Assembly: GCA_012735135.1 (NCBI GenBank)
Contig: JAAYHY010000001.1
Coordinates: forward strand, 1-56,253
Direction: 5' to 3'
Length of the DNA stretch: 56,253 bases
From: Bacillota bacterium
GTDB taxonomy: Bacteria; Bacillota; UBA4882; UBA10575
The notes beneath the pieces are model-generated. The model worked only from the letters and a program-made list of their open reading frames with translations, had not been told where the DNA came from and did no database searches. Shown in pieces: positions 16,227 through 25,971 of this stretch (the stretch's first letter is position 1; every line of letters begins with the position of its first letter). The translations under genes were made by a program, and so were the position numbers.

Positions 16227-16889
16227 TTAATGCTTAACACCCATTAATTCTTCAATCTTCTTGATCTGTTCCGCGTTCAAAGGTTTAAAACCGCCCATTA
16301 CTTTGGCGACGACCAGGGATTTCAAATAGGCCTCCAAAGTTTCCATCTTATAATAGGCATCCCAAATCTCACTACCGACCGTAATGGCGCCGTGTTTGGC
16401 CAAGATGATGGCATTCGCCGCAGGATATTTATCCAACGCCTTATTAATCACCACCGGGACCTCTTCCGTCGTGGGTAAAGCATATTCCGTAACGGCAATC
16501 TGGTTAAAGGTAAACATAACCTCGGGCGCGGCGATTTCATCCAGCGGGTATTCGGCGATGGCAAACCCGGTGGCCACCGGCGGATGGGAATGAACAATCG
16601 CTTTAATATCGGCGCGGCGTTGATATAAAGCCAAATGCATCCGGTAGTCACGGGCGGGCTTCGCATATTCTTTAAGGGCCGTGATTACCTTTCCTTCCAG
16701 ATCAATTTTGACCAACTGATCCGGTTCCAAAAATCCCTTACACATCCCGGAGGGGGTAATCAAAACCTCATTTTCAGAAATTCGGATACTCAGGTTGCCG
16801 CCGCCTCCTTCCAAGAGGCCTCTGGCATATAACCTTTTACCCACTTCAACAATGTCTTTCCGGTAACAACTTTCGGTCTTCACGGTCAA
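16227..16889 (-). CDS. class II aldolase/adducin family protein (L-fuculose-1-phosphate aldolase-like)
   Basis: A 220-residue zinc aldolase or epimerase. Motifs: GGGNLSIR, LITPSGMCKG (phosphate binding), VHSHPPVATGFA (zinc His pair), and ILAKHGAITVG (third His). Family members cleave fuculose/rhamnulose 1-phosphate to DHAP and lactaldehyde or epimerise ribulose 5-phosphate. Next to an FGGY kinase and a triosephosphate-isomerase-like gene, cleavage to DHAP plus a short aldehyde is the likelier role. The start may be TTG 16889 or GTG 16883; both sit behind AAAGGGGA. Confidence 0.9.
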   Translation of the reverse strand: MTVKTESCYRKDIVEVGKRLYARGLLEGGGGNLSIRISENEVLITPSGMCKGFLEPDQLVKIDLEGKVITALKEYAKPARDYRMHLALYQRRADIKAIVHSHPPVATGFAIAEYPLDEIAAPEVMFTFNQIAVTEYALPTTEEVPVVINKALDKYPAANAIILAKHGAITVGSEIWDAYYKMETLEAYLKSLVVAKVMGGFKPLNAEQIKKIEELMGVKH

Positions 16890-16922
16890 TCATTCCCCTT
16901 TGTCAACTTTCTCCAATCGTAA

Positions 16923-17702
16923 TCACCAACGGCTTTCGCACAACTCAAGAATTTGTTTAATAATAGCGGCAAAACTCTCCGCTTCCCAAGCGGCACGGCC
17001 GATAAACAGGCCATCAATCGCCGGTTGTGTCATCAAACTGGCCGCATTCTGGCTGTTGACACTCCCTCCGTACAGAACAGGGATTTCTTGGTCACAACCC
17101 GGGAAAAGCTCGGCCAATGTCTCTTTAATCACCTGCTGCGCCCGGTTGGCGTACTCCGGGGCCGCCGGTTTGCCGCCAACCCCGATGGCCCAAACGGGTT
17201 CGTAAGCAATCCAAAGCTGGCGGGCTTGTTCCCCGGTTACCCCATAAAGCCCGAGCTTCAGCTGTTCCCGCAAGCGCTCGGCAGTGACCCCATATGCTTT
17301 ATCCGCCTCAGTCTCGCCGATGCAAACGAGCGGGGTAAACCCGTGGCGCAGGGCAGCTAAAACTTTCCGGTTCACATCAGAATCGGTCTCGCCGAACTTG
17401 TGCCTGCGTTCCGAATGGCCGATCTCAATCAAATCGATGCCAATCGCTTTGAGCATCCGGGGTGAGATCTCCCCCGTATACTCCCCCGCATCTTCCCAGC
17501 ACATATTCTGAGCGCCAATCTTGATTTCGCCTTCTACCGCCGCTACCGCTTCCGGAAGCGCGGTAAAGGAGGGGATCACAAACATTTCCAGTTCGGGGCG
17601 GCGGAAAGCGGCCGTTTTTTCTCTTAGCTCCTTTAAATAGCTTACGGTCTCCCGGTTGGTCTTGTACATTTTTAAGTTGGTTCCCAGGTAGATTCGTTTC
17701 AT
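16923..17702 (-). CDS. triosephosphate isomerase-family protein
   Basis: A 259-residue TIM barrel with the full catalytic set: Asn9/Lys11 in TNLKM, His96 in IGHSERR, Glu168 in AYEPVWAIG and the phosphate loop YGGSVN. The start MKRIYLGTNLKMYKT and location beside an RpiB gene resemble the EryH/DerI group that isomerises tetrulose phosphates in erythritol/threitol pathways, but a role as a second triosephosphate isomerase turning aldolase-derived DHAP into glyceraldehyde 3-phosphate fits equally. It overlaps the rpiB stop by four bases (ATGA), so the two are translationally coupled. Confidence 0.9.
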   Translation of the reverse strand: MKRIYLGTNLKMYKTNRETVSYLKELREKTAAFRRPELEMFVIPSFTALPEAVAAVEGEIKIGAQNMCWEDAGEYTGEISPRMLKAIGIDLIEIGHSERRHKFGETDSDVNRKVLAALRHGFTPLVCIGETEADKAYGVTAERLREQLKLGLYGVTGEQARQLWIAYEPVWAIGVGGKPAAPEYANRAQQVIKETLAELFPGCDQEIPVLYGGSVNSQNAASLMTQPAIDGLFIGRAAWEAESFAAIIKQILELCESRW

Positions 17703-18157
17703 TTCATCGTCATTCTTTCGATCTCTTTTATTTTTTCGACCTTCGGCAGCGAGCGGCCGCCCTTAAATTCCAGGACCAACCATTCCGCCAGAATCTTTTT
17801 GGCTAATTCCGGTCCGATCACGCGCGCGCCCATGCAAAGAATATTGGTGTTATTACTTAACCGGGCGCGCTCCGCCGAATAGATATCATGACAGACCGCC
17901 GCGTAAATCCCCGGGTGTTTATTGGCGGCAATGGCCATCCCAATCCCGGTGCCGCAAACTAAAATCCCATCATAACTATAATTACCGGCAATAATCTTTT
18001 CCGCCACCCGGTGGGCAATAAGCGGATAGGGCGTATCATCCGTTTCACAGGCCACGCCAACGTCTTCGTAAGTGACCCCTTTTTCTTGCAACATCCCGAT
18101 TAATTCGTTTTTCAGCACAACACCCGCGTTATCACAACCGATGACAATCTTTTTCAT
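17699..18157 (-). CDS. rpiB: RpiB/LacAB-family sugar-phosphate isomerase
   Basis: A 152-residue isomerase with the catalytic cysteine loop VCGTGIGMAIAANK (Cys68), the general acid CHD (His95) and NNTNILCMGARVIG. The usual N-terminal DHAG phosphate-side motif reads DNAG (Asn10), which points to a substrate other than plain ribose 5-phosphate, as in LacA (DKAG) and tetrose-phosphate isomerases. Coupled to the downstream TIM-family gene. Together they could interconvert ketose and aldose phosphates such as erythrulose and erythrose 4-phosphates; that assignment is inference. Confidence 0.9.
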   Translation of the reverse strand: MKKIVIGCDNAGVVLKNELIGMLQEKGVTYEDVGVACETDDTPYPLIAHRVAEKIIAGNYSYDGILVCGTGIGMAIAANKHPGIYAAVCHDIYSAERARLSNNTNILCMGARVIGPELAKKILAEWLVLEFKGGRSLPKVEKIKEIERMTMK

Positions 18158-18264
18158 CTTAGTCCATCCCGTTTCTTTATAAGTTTACCCCGGCATTCCA
18201 GGGCGATCTTTAATTCCAGACTTCCTCGGCCGCCCGGGTAATTTCATTTTCGTTTCTTTTCTGC

Positions 18265-19755
18265 TTAATTTCTGTTTAATGTTCTCTGCACCGCCGCTTG
18301 CCACTGGCGGAACAATTCCGCCCGTTCCGCTTCGGGCATTTGTGGCCTGAACTTTTTCTCCGCTTCCCACGCCGCGGCGATTTCCTCCGTATCCCGCCAG
18401 AAACCTACTCCCAGACCGGCCAGATAAACGGCGCCTAAAGCCGATACCTCTCGGATCGGCGGTCTGGTTACTTCAACGTTCAAAATATCGGCTTGAAACT
18501 GCATTAAAAATTCATTGGCCGCCGCTCCGCCATCGGCCCGGAGGGAATCCAGTTTGATTCCGCTTTGTTGCATCAGATCAACCACTTCACGCACCTGATA
18601 GGCTATGGATTCCAAACCGGCCCGGATGAGATGGGCCCGGGTCGTGCTTCGGGTCAAACCGCAAATTAACCCCCGGGCATTCATATCCCAGTGTGGCGCC
18701 CCCAGTCCGACAAAAGCCGGGACCAGATAAACGCCGTCATTACCGGAGAGGCTTTGGGCGATTTCCCCGCTTTTTACCACATCATCCAGGATCCCTAGGC
18801 CATCCCGTAACCACTGCATGGTCGCCCCGGTGACATTAATCACGCCCTCCAAGGCATAAGCGGGCTCTTTCCCCAAGCCCCAGGCTAAAGTGGCGACCAA
18901 GCCTTCCGATGGAAGAACAGGCTGCTCTCCGGCGAACATCATTAACGAGGTTCCCGTTCCATAAGTCGCTTTGGCCATTCCCGGCCGGAAACAGGCTTCG
19001 CCGAACAAGGCCCCCTGCGAGTCGCCGATCACCCCGGTAATCGGCACGCCGGCCGGAAGACCGCCTACCTCAACGGTTTTTCCGTAATGATAAGAGGAAG
19101 GATTAACCTCCGGTAAGGCGGCCGCCGGAATCCCCAAAATGTCCAGCAGCTCCTGGTCCCATCGTAATTCGTAGATATTGTAAAAAAGGGTGCGGGAAGC
19201 ATTGGAGTAGTCCGTGGCAAAGACTTTCCCCCCGGTCAGATTCCATAACAACCAGGAATCGATGGTCCCGATACAAACTTGACCCTTTACCGCTTTCTCC
19301 CTTAAACCACTGACATTATCCAGCAGCCATTTTACTTTGGTGCCGGAAAAATACGGATCAATCTTTAAACCGGTCTTCCGCCGGAAAAGATCGTTATATC
19401 CTTGTTCAATCAGATCTTGACAAAGATCCGCCGACCGGCGGCACTGCCAGACTACCGCCGGAGCCAGAGGTCCGCCGCTGGCTTTATCCCACACCGCCAC
19501 GGTTTCCCGTTGGTTGGTCAGCGCCAACGCCTTTACCCGCCGGGGATCAACACCGGATAAAACTTGGGAAATCAAAGCAACAATGCCGTTCCAAATCTCC
19601 GTGAGGTCATGCTCAACCCAACCCGCCTTGGGATAATACTGGGTTATTTCCCGGTAAGCCCGGCCACAAATCCGGGATGACCCGTCCATCAGCAGCACCT
19701 TACTGCCGGTGGTGCCTTGATCAATCACAAGAATTAAATCACCATTTTCGCCCAT
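18265..19755 (-). CDS. FGGY kinase of the glycerol kinase subfamily
   Basis: A 496-residue kinase very close to GlpK in pattern: VIDQGTTGSKVLL, GWVEHDLTEIW, ALTNQRET, TYGTGTSLMM, PAFVGLGAPHWD, GLESIAYQVREV, RADGGAAAN and GAVYLAGLGVGFW. The ATG at 19755 was chosen because GGGGGGAG lies just upstream; a longer frame overlaps the transketolase gene without such a site. GlpK itself makes glycerol 3-phosphate, but glycerol-kinase-like enzymes of other specificity (erythritol, tetruloses) occur in similar clusters. No glycerol facilitator or glycerol-3-phosphate dehydrogenase is nearby, arguing for a non-glycerol substrate. Confidence 0.88.
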   Translation of the reverse strand: MGENGDLILVIDQGTTGSKVLLMDGSSRICGRAYREITQYYPKAGWVEHDLTEIWNGIVALISQVLSGVDPRRVKALALTNQRETVAVWDKASGGPLAPAVVWQCRRSADLCQDLIEQGYNDLFRRKTGLKIDPYFSGTKVKWLLDNVSGLREKAVKGQVCIGTIDSWLLWNLTGGKVFATDYSNASRTLFYNIYELRWDQELLDILGIPAAALPEVNPSSYHYGKTVEVGGLPAGVPITGVIGDSQGALFGEACFRPGMAKATYGTGTSLMMFAGEQPVLPSEGLVATLAWGLGKEPAYALEGVINVTGATMQWLRDGLGILDDVVKSGEIAQSLSGNDGVYLVPAFVGLGAPHWDMNARGLICGLTRSTTRAHLIRAGLESIAYQVREVVDLMQQSGIKLDSLRADGGAAANEFLMQFQADILNVEVTRPPIREVSALGAVYLAGLGVGFWRDTEEIAAAWEAEKKFRPQMPEAERAELFRQWQAAVQRTLNRN

Positions 19756-19795
19756 AATTGCTCCCCCCTTTTCCCATCTGCCAAGCTGACTCCAT

Positions 19796-20743
19796 TTATA
19801 AGCGTGTCGTTTGCTTCCGGCGCAGCAATTCTTTGGCTTTTTCCACCAAACCCGCGGCATCTAAACCGTAATGTCTAAAAAGCTCCTCCTGGTTACCGGT
19901 GACCAACGGTTCATCGGGAAATCCGGCCACGGTTAAGGGGACTGGACCGCATTCACCCAGCAACTGGGCGACCCGGCTCCCCAACCCGCCGTAAATGCTA
20001 TGTTCTTCCACCGTCAGCAGGGCGCCTGTTTCCCGCGCGGCGGTCAACAGGATTTCGGTGTCCAACGGTTTCAAGGTGTTAAGCGCCACCACCCGGCAGG
20101 AAATACCCGCTTGGCGCAGCAGATAACCGGCGTCCAGGGCGGAACGGACCAACTCTCCCATGGCCACAATGGTCATATCCTCACCGGAGAGCAGAAGAGT
20201 GCCTTTTCCGATCGCCGGCCGATAATTATCGTCGTAAACCCGGGGCGCCGCTTCCCTCCCCAGGCGCATATATACGGGGCCGGGATAATCCACCAACTGC
20301 CGGGTGAGCATCGCCGTTTCCCGGTTATCGGCCGGCAGAATCACCGTAATTCCCGGAATAGCTTGCATTACCGCCAAATCCTGCAATGAATGGTGGGTAG
20401 AACCCAAGGCGCCATAACTCACCCCGCCGCTGATCCCGATCAAGCGGACATTGGCCCCGGAATAGGCCACATCAGTTTTGATCTGCTCAATACTGCGCAT
20501 CGAAAGAAAACAGGCGGGAGAACAAGCAAAAGGGACCTTCCCGCATTTGGCCATCCCGGCGGCGCTCCCCACCAGATTCTGCTCGGCGATGCCCACTTCC
20601 ACAAACTGTTCCGGTAATTCGGTCGCGAACTCATTCAAAGTTGCACTACCCCGGGAATCGCTGGCCAAAGCAATGATTCGCCGGTCGTTTTTGGCCAACG
20701 TCAACAAAGTCTCAGTAAAGACGCGACGGTTCGGTCGATCCAT
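19796..20743 (-). CDS. transketolase, C-terminal subunit (set 1)
   Basis: A 315-residue half-transketolase carrying the pyrimidine-binding and C-terminal domains. The glutamate that activates thiamine diphosphate is in VGIAEQNLVG; further motifs are GGVSYGALGSTHHSLQD, PADNRET, YMRLGRE and VEEHSIYGGLGS. ATG 20743 is preferred over TTG 20758 because GGAG lies nine bases before it. Its start overlaps the end of the N-terminal subunit gene, so the halves are made together and form one active site. It transfers ketol two-carbon units between sugar phosphates. Confidence 0.9.
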   Translation of the reverse strand: MDRPNRRVFTETLLTLAKNDRRIIALASDSRGSATLNEFATELPEQFVEVGIAEQNLVGSAAGMAKCGKVPFACSPACFLSMRSIEQIKTDVAYSGANVRLIGISGGVSYGALGSTHHSLQDLAVMQAIPGITVILPADNRETAMLTRQLVDYPGPVYMRLGREAAPRVYDDNYRPAIGKGTLLLSGEDMTIVAMGELVRSALDAGYLLRQAGISCRVVALNTLKPLDTEILLTAARETGALLTVEEHSIYGGLGSRVAQLLGECGPVPLTVAGFPDEPLVTGNQEELFRHYGLDAAGLVEKAKELLRRKQTTRL

Positions 20744-20747
20744 GATC

Positions 20748-21596
20748 TCACGCTCCAATCTCGCTCGGGCCGACGCCTTCCAGTTCCTTCATGGCCCGTT
20801 CGTACTCTTCACGGCTGGGAACCTTGTGGTGCCAATGAAAATCATTCTCCATGAAAGAAATCCCTTTCCCCTTTACGGTACGGGCGATCACCAAAGAAGG
20901 CCGGCCAACAGTAAAGGGGACTTGATTAAGGTTCTGTCTGATCTGTTGCAGATCGTGCCCGTCGATCTCCCGCACCTCCCAGCCAAAAGCCTCCCACTTG
21001 GCAGCTAAAGGTTGTGTGTTCATAACCTGCTGCGTCGGGCCGCTAATTTGCAGACCGTTACAGTCAATAAGGCAAACCAAATTATCCAACCCGTAATGGG
21101 CCGCGGCAATGGCCGCTTCCCAAATCGAACCCTCGGCCAGTTCCCCGTCGCCCAAGAGGCAATAAACCCGGTACGGGAGTTGGTCCCGTTTTCCCGCCAA
21201 GGCCATACCGGTGGCCACCGAAAGCCCGTGGCCCAAAGAACCGGTGGCAACCTCCACGCCGGGAACCTTCGGGTGGGGATGTCCCATCAACCGGCTTTGG
21301 TACTTCATAAAACTGGCCAGTTCTTCCCGGGGGAAGAAACCCCGGTCGGCCAGGATCACATAATACCCTTCACAACTATGGCCTTTGCTTAAAATAAACC
21401 GGTCCCGCATGGGCCAGGCCGGCTCCTCCGGCCGGTAATTCAGAACATCGTAAAATAAGACCACCAACAAATCCACCGCGGAAAGCGCCCCGCCAATATG
21501 CCCGGCTCCAGCCCGGTAAATCAGGCGTAAAACCTCACGCCGGGTCTCCAGGGCCTTTTGCGCCAATTCCGTAAGGGTCATTTTACTTTCTTTCAA
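20748..21596 (-). CDS. transketolase, N-terminal (thiamine diphosphate-binding) subunit (set 1)
   Basis: A 282-residue subunit with GHIGGALSAVD, RFILSKGHS, SLGHGLSVATGMA and the diphosphate/Mg site GDGELAEGSIWEA with CN(G) about 28 residues later. The start is probably TTG 21596, behind AAGGGTGA; ATG 21581 is the alternative. Gene order N then C follows the usual split-transketolase arrangement. It lies between an FGGY kinase gene and the C-subunit gene. In D-apiose catabolism a split transketolase (AplAB) acts on apulose 4-phosphate made by an FGGY kinase (AplK); the same gene trio is present here, so such a role is possible. Confidence 0.9.
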   Translation of the reverse strand: MKESKMTLTELAQKALETRREVLRLIYRAGAGHIGGALSAVDLLVVLFYDVLNYRPEEPAWPMRDRFILSKGHSCEGYYVILADRGFFPREELASFMKYQSRLMGHPHPKVPGVEVATGSLGHGLSVATGMALAGKRDQLPYRVYCLLGDGELAEGSIWEAAIAAAHYGLDNLVCLIDCNGLQISGPTQQVMNTQPLAAKWEAFGWEVREIDGHDLQQIRQNLNQVPFTVGRPSLVIARTVKGKGISFMENDFHWHHKVPSREEYERAMKELEGVGPSEIGA

Positions 21597-21751
21597 TCCG
21601 CATCACCCTTTAGCATCCTTTTTCAGCAAGGCAGTCGCCCATGCCGGCTCCATATTTCACATAGGAAATTAATGCAAAGCCGGGCAAGGCGACAAGCATG
21701 GAAGGTATTTTCCAGGTCGGTTCTATTCGCTACCATAAGCAGGGAATTAAA

Positions 21752-23299
21752 CTAAAAATATTTCTTTCGCAATTTGGCCAATTCCTTAAAATCCTCTTTT
21801 AAGTGCTGATACAATTTTAAATAAAGCTCAAAGAACTCCATGTAACGTTCGTGATTCGCTTTGACCGGCTCCATTTCCTCAATATATTCCGCCTTTTCCT
21901 TGGCGATGGAATAGTCGGCAAAAACCCCCGTCGCCACACCCGCCAGAATCGCATCGCCATAAGGCGCGCCAACCCGTTGCTTGACAAGGACGGTCGGGAT
22001 ATTAAACACATCGGTAATAATCCGGCGCCAAAGTTTGCTTTTGGCGCCGCCTTCATTCAGGACAATCGGATAATTAATTTTCTTCCCTCTTGCTTTGATG
22101 AGCGTAAACGAATGGTAGAGGGCATAAGCCACCGATTCCATCATCGCCCTGATCAGGTGGGCCTTTCCATGCGAAAGCGACAACCCGAAAACCACACCCC
22201 GCGCATCCGCATCCCACAAAGGTGTCCGTTCGCCCATAAGATACGGTAAAACAAGCAGCCCTTCGCTTCCCGGTGGAATTCCTTCCGCCTCAAGATTAAG
22301 GTAATCATAGGCGTTCAGGGACGGGGTCAGTTTTTCCATGGCCCTTTCCAAATCGGAGAATTTATCCCGCAGATATCTCATCAACTGTCCGCCGGTGGTC
22401 GTGGTCGGAATGGTCACATATGTATGCTCCGGATCGACAGTATAGGGACAAACAATCATCGTCTCCATAAAATCGGTATCGCGGTGGATCACGCCAAAAT
22501 TGCCGCAGGTCCCCAAATTCATCTGCAGATCGCCTTCTTCGATGGCTCCCCCGCCGACCCAGCCGGCGCAGGCATCCGCCTGTCCCGCCGCCACCGGAAT
22601 GCCGGGGACCAATCCGGTCTCCTCCGCGGCCTTTCCGGTCACCGTACCAACGATTGCCGCGCACGGGTAATTATCGGGGAGCAGCGCCGGGTCAATACCG
22701 ATTTCCGCCAATAAATTATGATCGAATTGATTGCGCACAATGTCATAAGCGACTCCATAAAAAGCAGCGGTCGAATAATTGGTCGTAGCCTGCGCGGTTA
22801 ATTTTAACCGGATAAAGCCGTCGATGGTCAGGGCTTTATAAATTCTTCCGTACGCTTCCGGCCGGTTGTTCTTCTCCCACAAGAGATTGACGATGGTGGG
22901 GTGGTCTTCCAGACGGTTGCCGGTCAAGGCAAAGATCCGGCCGGCGCCGACATGCTCTTTCAACCACTCGACTTCTTTCGTCGCCCGGCGGTCCATTAGG
23001 TTGTAAGCCAAATTGATGGGCTGATGATTGGCGTCGACCATCACCAGACAAGGCAGCGCCGAAGAGGTGCCAATCCCGAGGATCTCACGGGGTGAAATCC
23101 CGGCTTTTTGGAGGCACTCCCGGATGAGCTCACAGGTAAGCGTCCAGTAGAGCACGGGGTCGTGTTCGGACCAGCCCGGTTTGCTGATAATAATCGGATA
23201 CTCACGAAAGGCATAAGCAAGGACGTTCAATTCCGTGTCGGTGATACAAGCTTTGGCGCCGCCGGTACCATAATCGATCCCCAATAAATAGCCGCCCAT
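21752..23299 (-). CDS. FGGY-family carbohydrate kinase, next to split transketolase set 1
   Basis: A 515-residue kinase with [58 protein letters not shown] and [10 protein letters not shown]. It closely parallels the kinase at 29634-31184 (GERSPIWD..AQG, SHSKAH); both sit beside split transketolase genes, suggesting duplicated modules. ATG start with AAGGGGGG. It is encoded immediately after the sugar permease gene, so it probably phosphorylates the imported sugar. Subfamily is ribulokinase/xylulokinase-like; exact ketose unknown. Confidence 0.9.
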   Translation of the reverse strand: MGGYLLGIDYGTGGAKACITDTELNVLAYAFREYPIIISKPGWSEHDPVLYWTLTCELIRECLQKAGISPREILGIGTSSALPCLVMVDANHQPINLAYNLMDRRATKEVEWLKEHVGAGRIFALTGNRLEDHPTIVNLLWEKNNRPEAYGRIYKALTIDGFIRLKLTAQATTNYSTAAFYGVAYDIVRNQFDHNLLAEIGIDPALLPDNYPCAAIVGTVTGKAAEETGLVPGIPVAAGQADACAGWVGGGAIEEGDLQMNLGTCGNFGVIHRDTDFMETMIVCPYTVDPEHTYVTIPTTTTGGQLMRYLRDKFSDLERAMEKLTPSLNAYDYLNLEAEGIPPGSEGLLVLPYLMGERTPLWDADARGVVFGLSLSHGKAHLIRAMMESVAYALYHSFTLIKARGKKINYPIVLNEGGAKSKLWRRIITDVFNIPTVLVKQRVGAPYGDAILAGVATGVFADYSIAKEKAEYIEEMEPVKANHERYMEFFELYLKLYQHLKEDFKELAKLRKKYF

Positions 23300-23371
23300 C
23301 TCCGTATCCCCCCTTTTATAGGAATGGACTACTACCTGGAAAGTATAGTTAATCGTTGCCGGGAGAGGAGA

Positions 23372-24367
23372 CTATTTGGCAAAAATTTTCTTAATGTACG
23401 CCAGCGGATTATTCTCCTTTTTATTCCGGAAAATATCAATGATCACAGCCAGGATCACAACGATCCCGATAATGACCCGCTCCCAGTAGGAAGAGATGTT
23501 GAGCAGAACAATCCCATTGGTCAGCACGCCCATTAATACCGCGCCCACCATTGTTCCCAGGATCGTTCCCTCACCACCGGCCAGAGAGGTTCCGCCGATA
23601 ATCGCCGCCGTCACGGTAGGCATCACCCAAGTTTGCCCCGTTGTCGGTTGCCCACCCGCCATGCGACTGGCATAGAGCATCCCGGACAAAGCAGCCAAAA
23701 ATCCGGAGATGGCAAAAACGCTGATTTTGATCTTTGGAACGTTAATCCCCACCAAGTTGGCGGCCGATTCATTGCCACCAATTGCATAAACATAACGCCC
23801 AAAAGGCGTGTTCTTGAGGACATACGCCACAATCACCGCTACCAGAATCATAATAATCACCGGAACCGGTACCACTCCGATCATGCCTTGCCCCAACCAC
23901 AAGAATTTCTTCGGCAGTCCCAAGACCGGGTAACCCTTTGTCAACACTAAGATTAAACCGTAAAAAACTTCCCCGGTCCCCAAGGTCGCAATAAACGGAT
24001 TCAGACCGATTTTGGCAATTAAAAGACCATTAAGCAGTCCGCAAAACAACCCAAAAAGCCCAGCCAGTAATGCACAAAGGTAAGGATCCATCGCCGTACT
24101 GGTCATCAGCATGGTACCAATAATCGCGCTTAACCCGGCAATCCCCCCGACGGAAAGATCAATGCCCCCACTGATTAAAACCAAGGTTTGTCCCAGAGCA
24201 ATAATGGCCGTAAAAGAAACCTGACGAATCACCATCCCCAAGTTAAAAGCCGTTAAAAAGCTGGGGGTAGCTAACGATAAGCCAAAACACATAATGAGCA
24301 AAGCCAGAATGATTCCGCTTTCTCTAAATTTAAGCCTTTTCCATATCTGATCAGTTATTTTCGGCAA
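23372..24367 (-). CDS. sugar ABC transporter permease (RbsC family)
   Basis: A 331-residue membrane protein with about nine to ten hydrophobic segments and the family signature ALGQTLVLISGGIDLSVGG, followed by NTPFGRYVYAIGGNESAA and GGTSLAGGEGTILGT. TTG start with GGAGGAGGAG five bases before it. It forms the homodimeric channel for the preceding ATPase and binding-protein gene products, all in one operon. Confidence 0.93.
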   Translation of the reverse strand: MPKITDQIWKRLKFRESGIILALLIMCFGLSLATPSFLTAFNLGMVIRQVSFTAIIALGQTLVLISGGIDLSVGGIAGLSAIIGTMLMTSTAMDPYLCALLAGLFGLFCGLLNGLLIAKIGLNPFIATLGTGEVFYGLILVLTKGYPVLGLPKKFLWLGQGMIGVVPVPVIIMILVAVIVAYVLKNTPFGRYVYAIGGNESAANLVGINVPKIKISVFAISGFLAALSGMLYASRMAGGQPTTGQTWVMPTVTAAIIGGTSLAGGEGTILGTMVGAVLMGVLTNGIVLLNISSYWERVIIGIVVILAVIIDIFRNKKENNPLAYIKKIFAK

Positions 24368-24390
24368 GGTTACTCCTCCTCCTGATTTTC

Positions 24391-25884
24391 TTAGCTTAAG
24401 GCGATGCGCATAATCTCTTCTTGGCTGGTCTCAATCCCTTTAACTTCCCCTTTTAACCGGCCTTCATGCATGATCAAGATCCGGTCCGCATAGTCAATCA
24501 CTTCTTGCAGCTCCGAAGAGATAAAGATCACCGCATAGCCCTGTGCCACCATCTCTTGCAATAATTGGAAGATCTCTGCCTTCGCCCCCACATCAATCCC
24601 GCGGGTTGGTTCATCCAGGATCAGAATCTTACAACCGGTCAGCATCCAGCGGGCTAAGATTACCTTCTGTTGGTTACCCCCACTCAAATTCTTCACCAGT
24701 TGGCGGGAATGGGGGGTCTTGATCTTCAGCTCGTCGATGTACTTGTTGACATCAACAGCCTCTCTCCGTTGATTGATCCGCCCCCACTTTGTGTATTTCC
24801 CCAACGTTGACATGGTCATATTCTGACTTACGGAGAGGACAGGGAAGAGTCCTAACTTACGCCGTTCCTCCGGTAGAAAACCAACGCCGTTTTTTATGCT
24901 TTTGATCGGAGAAGGGTGCTTGATTTCCTTCCGGTGAATTTTAATGGTTCCTTCGTCCGGTTGGGTTTCCCCAAAGATACACCGGACCAATTCAGTCCGG
25001 CCGGCGCCGACCAACCCGGCTATGCCTAATATTTCTCCGGGATAGAGCTGAAAACTAATTCCGCTGAACTCACCATACCTGGTTAAATTATCAACTTCAA
25101 GCACCGGCGTTTTCTCTACGGTAAAGCTCCGGGCGGTGCGTTTTGCCTTTTTGATCTCCCGGCCCACCATGTAGTGGACCATCTCGTCGGTAGTAGTCCG
25201 TTTCGGATCAAGCTCCGTAATATAACAACCATCACGTAAAACCGTAATCCGGTGGGCAATCCGTAAGATCTCTTCCAACCGGTGGGAAATGTAAAAGACG
25301 GAACCTTTTTTCTCAACAAAACTATTGATAATCTTAAAAAGGCCTTCTGTTTCTTTCTGCGTTAAACTGGCGGTGGGTTCATCATAGATCAGAACCCGGG
25401 CTCCAAAGGCCATCGCTCTGGCAATTTGGATAATCTGCTGTTGCGCCACGCTCAACTCCGCCGTTTTTCTTTTTAAATCAATAACTTCCCCGACCATTTC
25501 CAAAATGGCGGCCGCATCCCGTTGCATTTTATTCCAATCGATCAGACCGAATCTTTTTTTGGGGACCATTCCCAACAAGATATTTTCCGCCACCGTCAAC
25601 TGAGGCACCAGGTTAAGTTCCTGGGGAACAATCCCGATTCCCAAGCGTTGCGCAGTGATTGGGTTGTCAATAACCACCTGCTGGCCATTGTAATGGATCT
25701 CTCCGGCATCCGGTTGGAGCAGACCGAAGATAATTTTCATCAAAGTACTTTTCCCGGCCCCGTTCTCGCCAATTACCGCATGCACTTCCCCTTCGCGTAA
25801 GGAAAGACTAACCTCTCGAAGCGCCTGGACCCCCGGAAAGTGTTTGGAGATATTCTTTACTTCAAGTATAGTCTCGGTATTAAT
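24391..25884 (-). CDS. sugar ABC transporter ATP-binding protein (RbsA family), apparent ATT start
   Basis: Two fused ATPase domains: NBD1 with GENGAGKST, LSVAQQQ and LIYDEPTAS; NBD2 with GLVGAGRTE, LSGGNQQK and LILDEPTRGID. Homology clearly begins NTETILEVKNISKHFPGVQAL, yet between the upstream in-frame TGA (25893-25891) and the internal GTG at 25785 there is no ATG, GTG or TTG. ATT at 25884-25882, with GGAAG nine bases upstream, is the only placed codon giving the expected N-terminus; starting at GTG 25785 would delete the first beta strands. Either ATT is used (as in infC) or an ancestral start was mutated. Confidence 0.85.
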   Translation of the reverse strand: MNTETILEVKNISKHFPGVQALREVSLSLREGEVHAVIGENGAGKSTLMKIIFGLLQPDAGEIHYNGQQVVIDNPITAQRLGIGIVPQELNLVPQLTVAENILLGMVPKKRFGLIDWNKMQRDAAAILEMVGEVIDLKRKTAELSVAQQQIIQIARAMAFGARVLIYDEPTASLTQKETEGLFKIINSFVEKKGSVFYISHRLEEILRIAHRITVLRDGCYITELDPKRTTTDEMVHYMVGREIKKAKRTARSFTVEKTPVLEVDNLTRYGEFSGISFQLYPGEILGIAGLVGAGRTELVRCIFGETQPDEGTIKIHRKEIKHPSPIKSIKNGVGFLPEERRKLGLFPVLSVSQNMTMSTLGKYTKWGRINQRREAVDVNKYIDELKIKTPHSRQLVKNLSGGNQQKVILARWMLTGCKILILDEPTRGIDVGAKAEIFQLLQEMVAQGYAVIFISSELQEVIDYADRILIMHEGRLKGEVKGIETSQEEIMRIALS

Positions 25885-25971
25885 TTTCCTTCACTTCCTT
25901 CCCCTGAACCCTTTAAGACCATTCTACCGGCGATTACGCCGGTAGAATGGTTGTTTGAGCCTTGAGACCTC

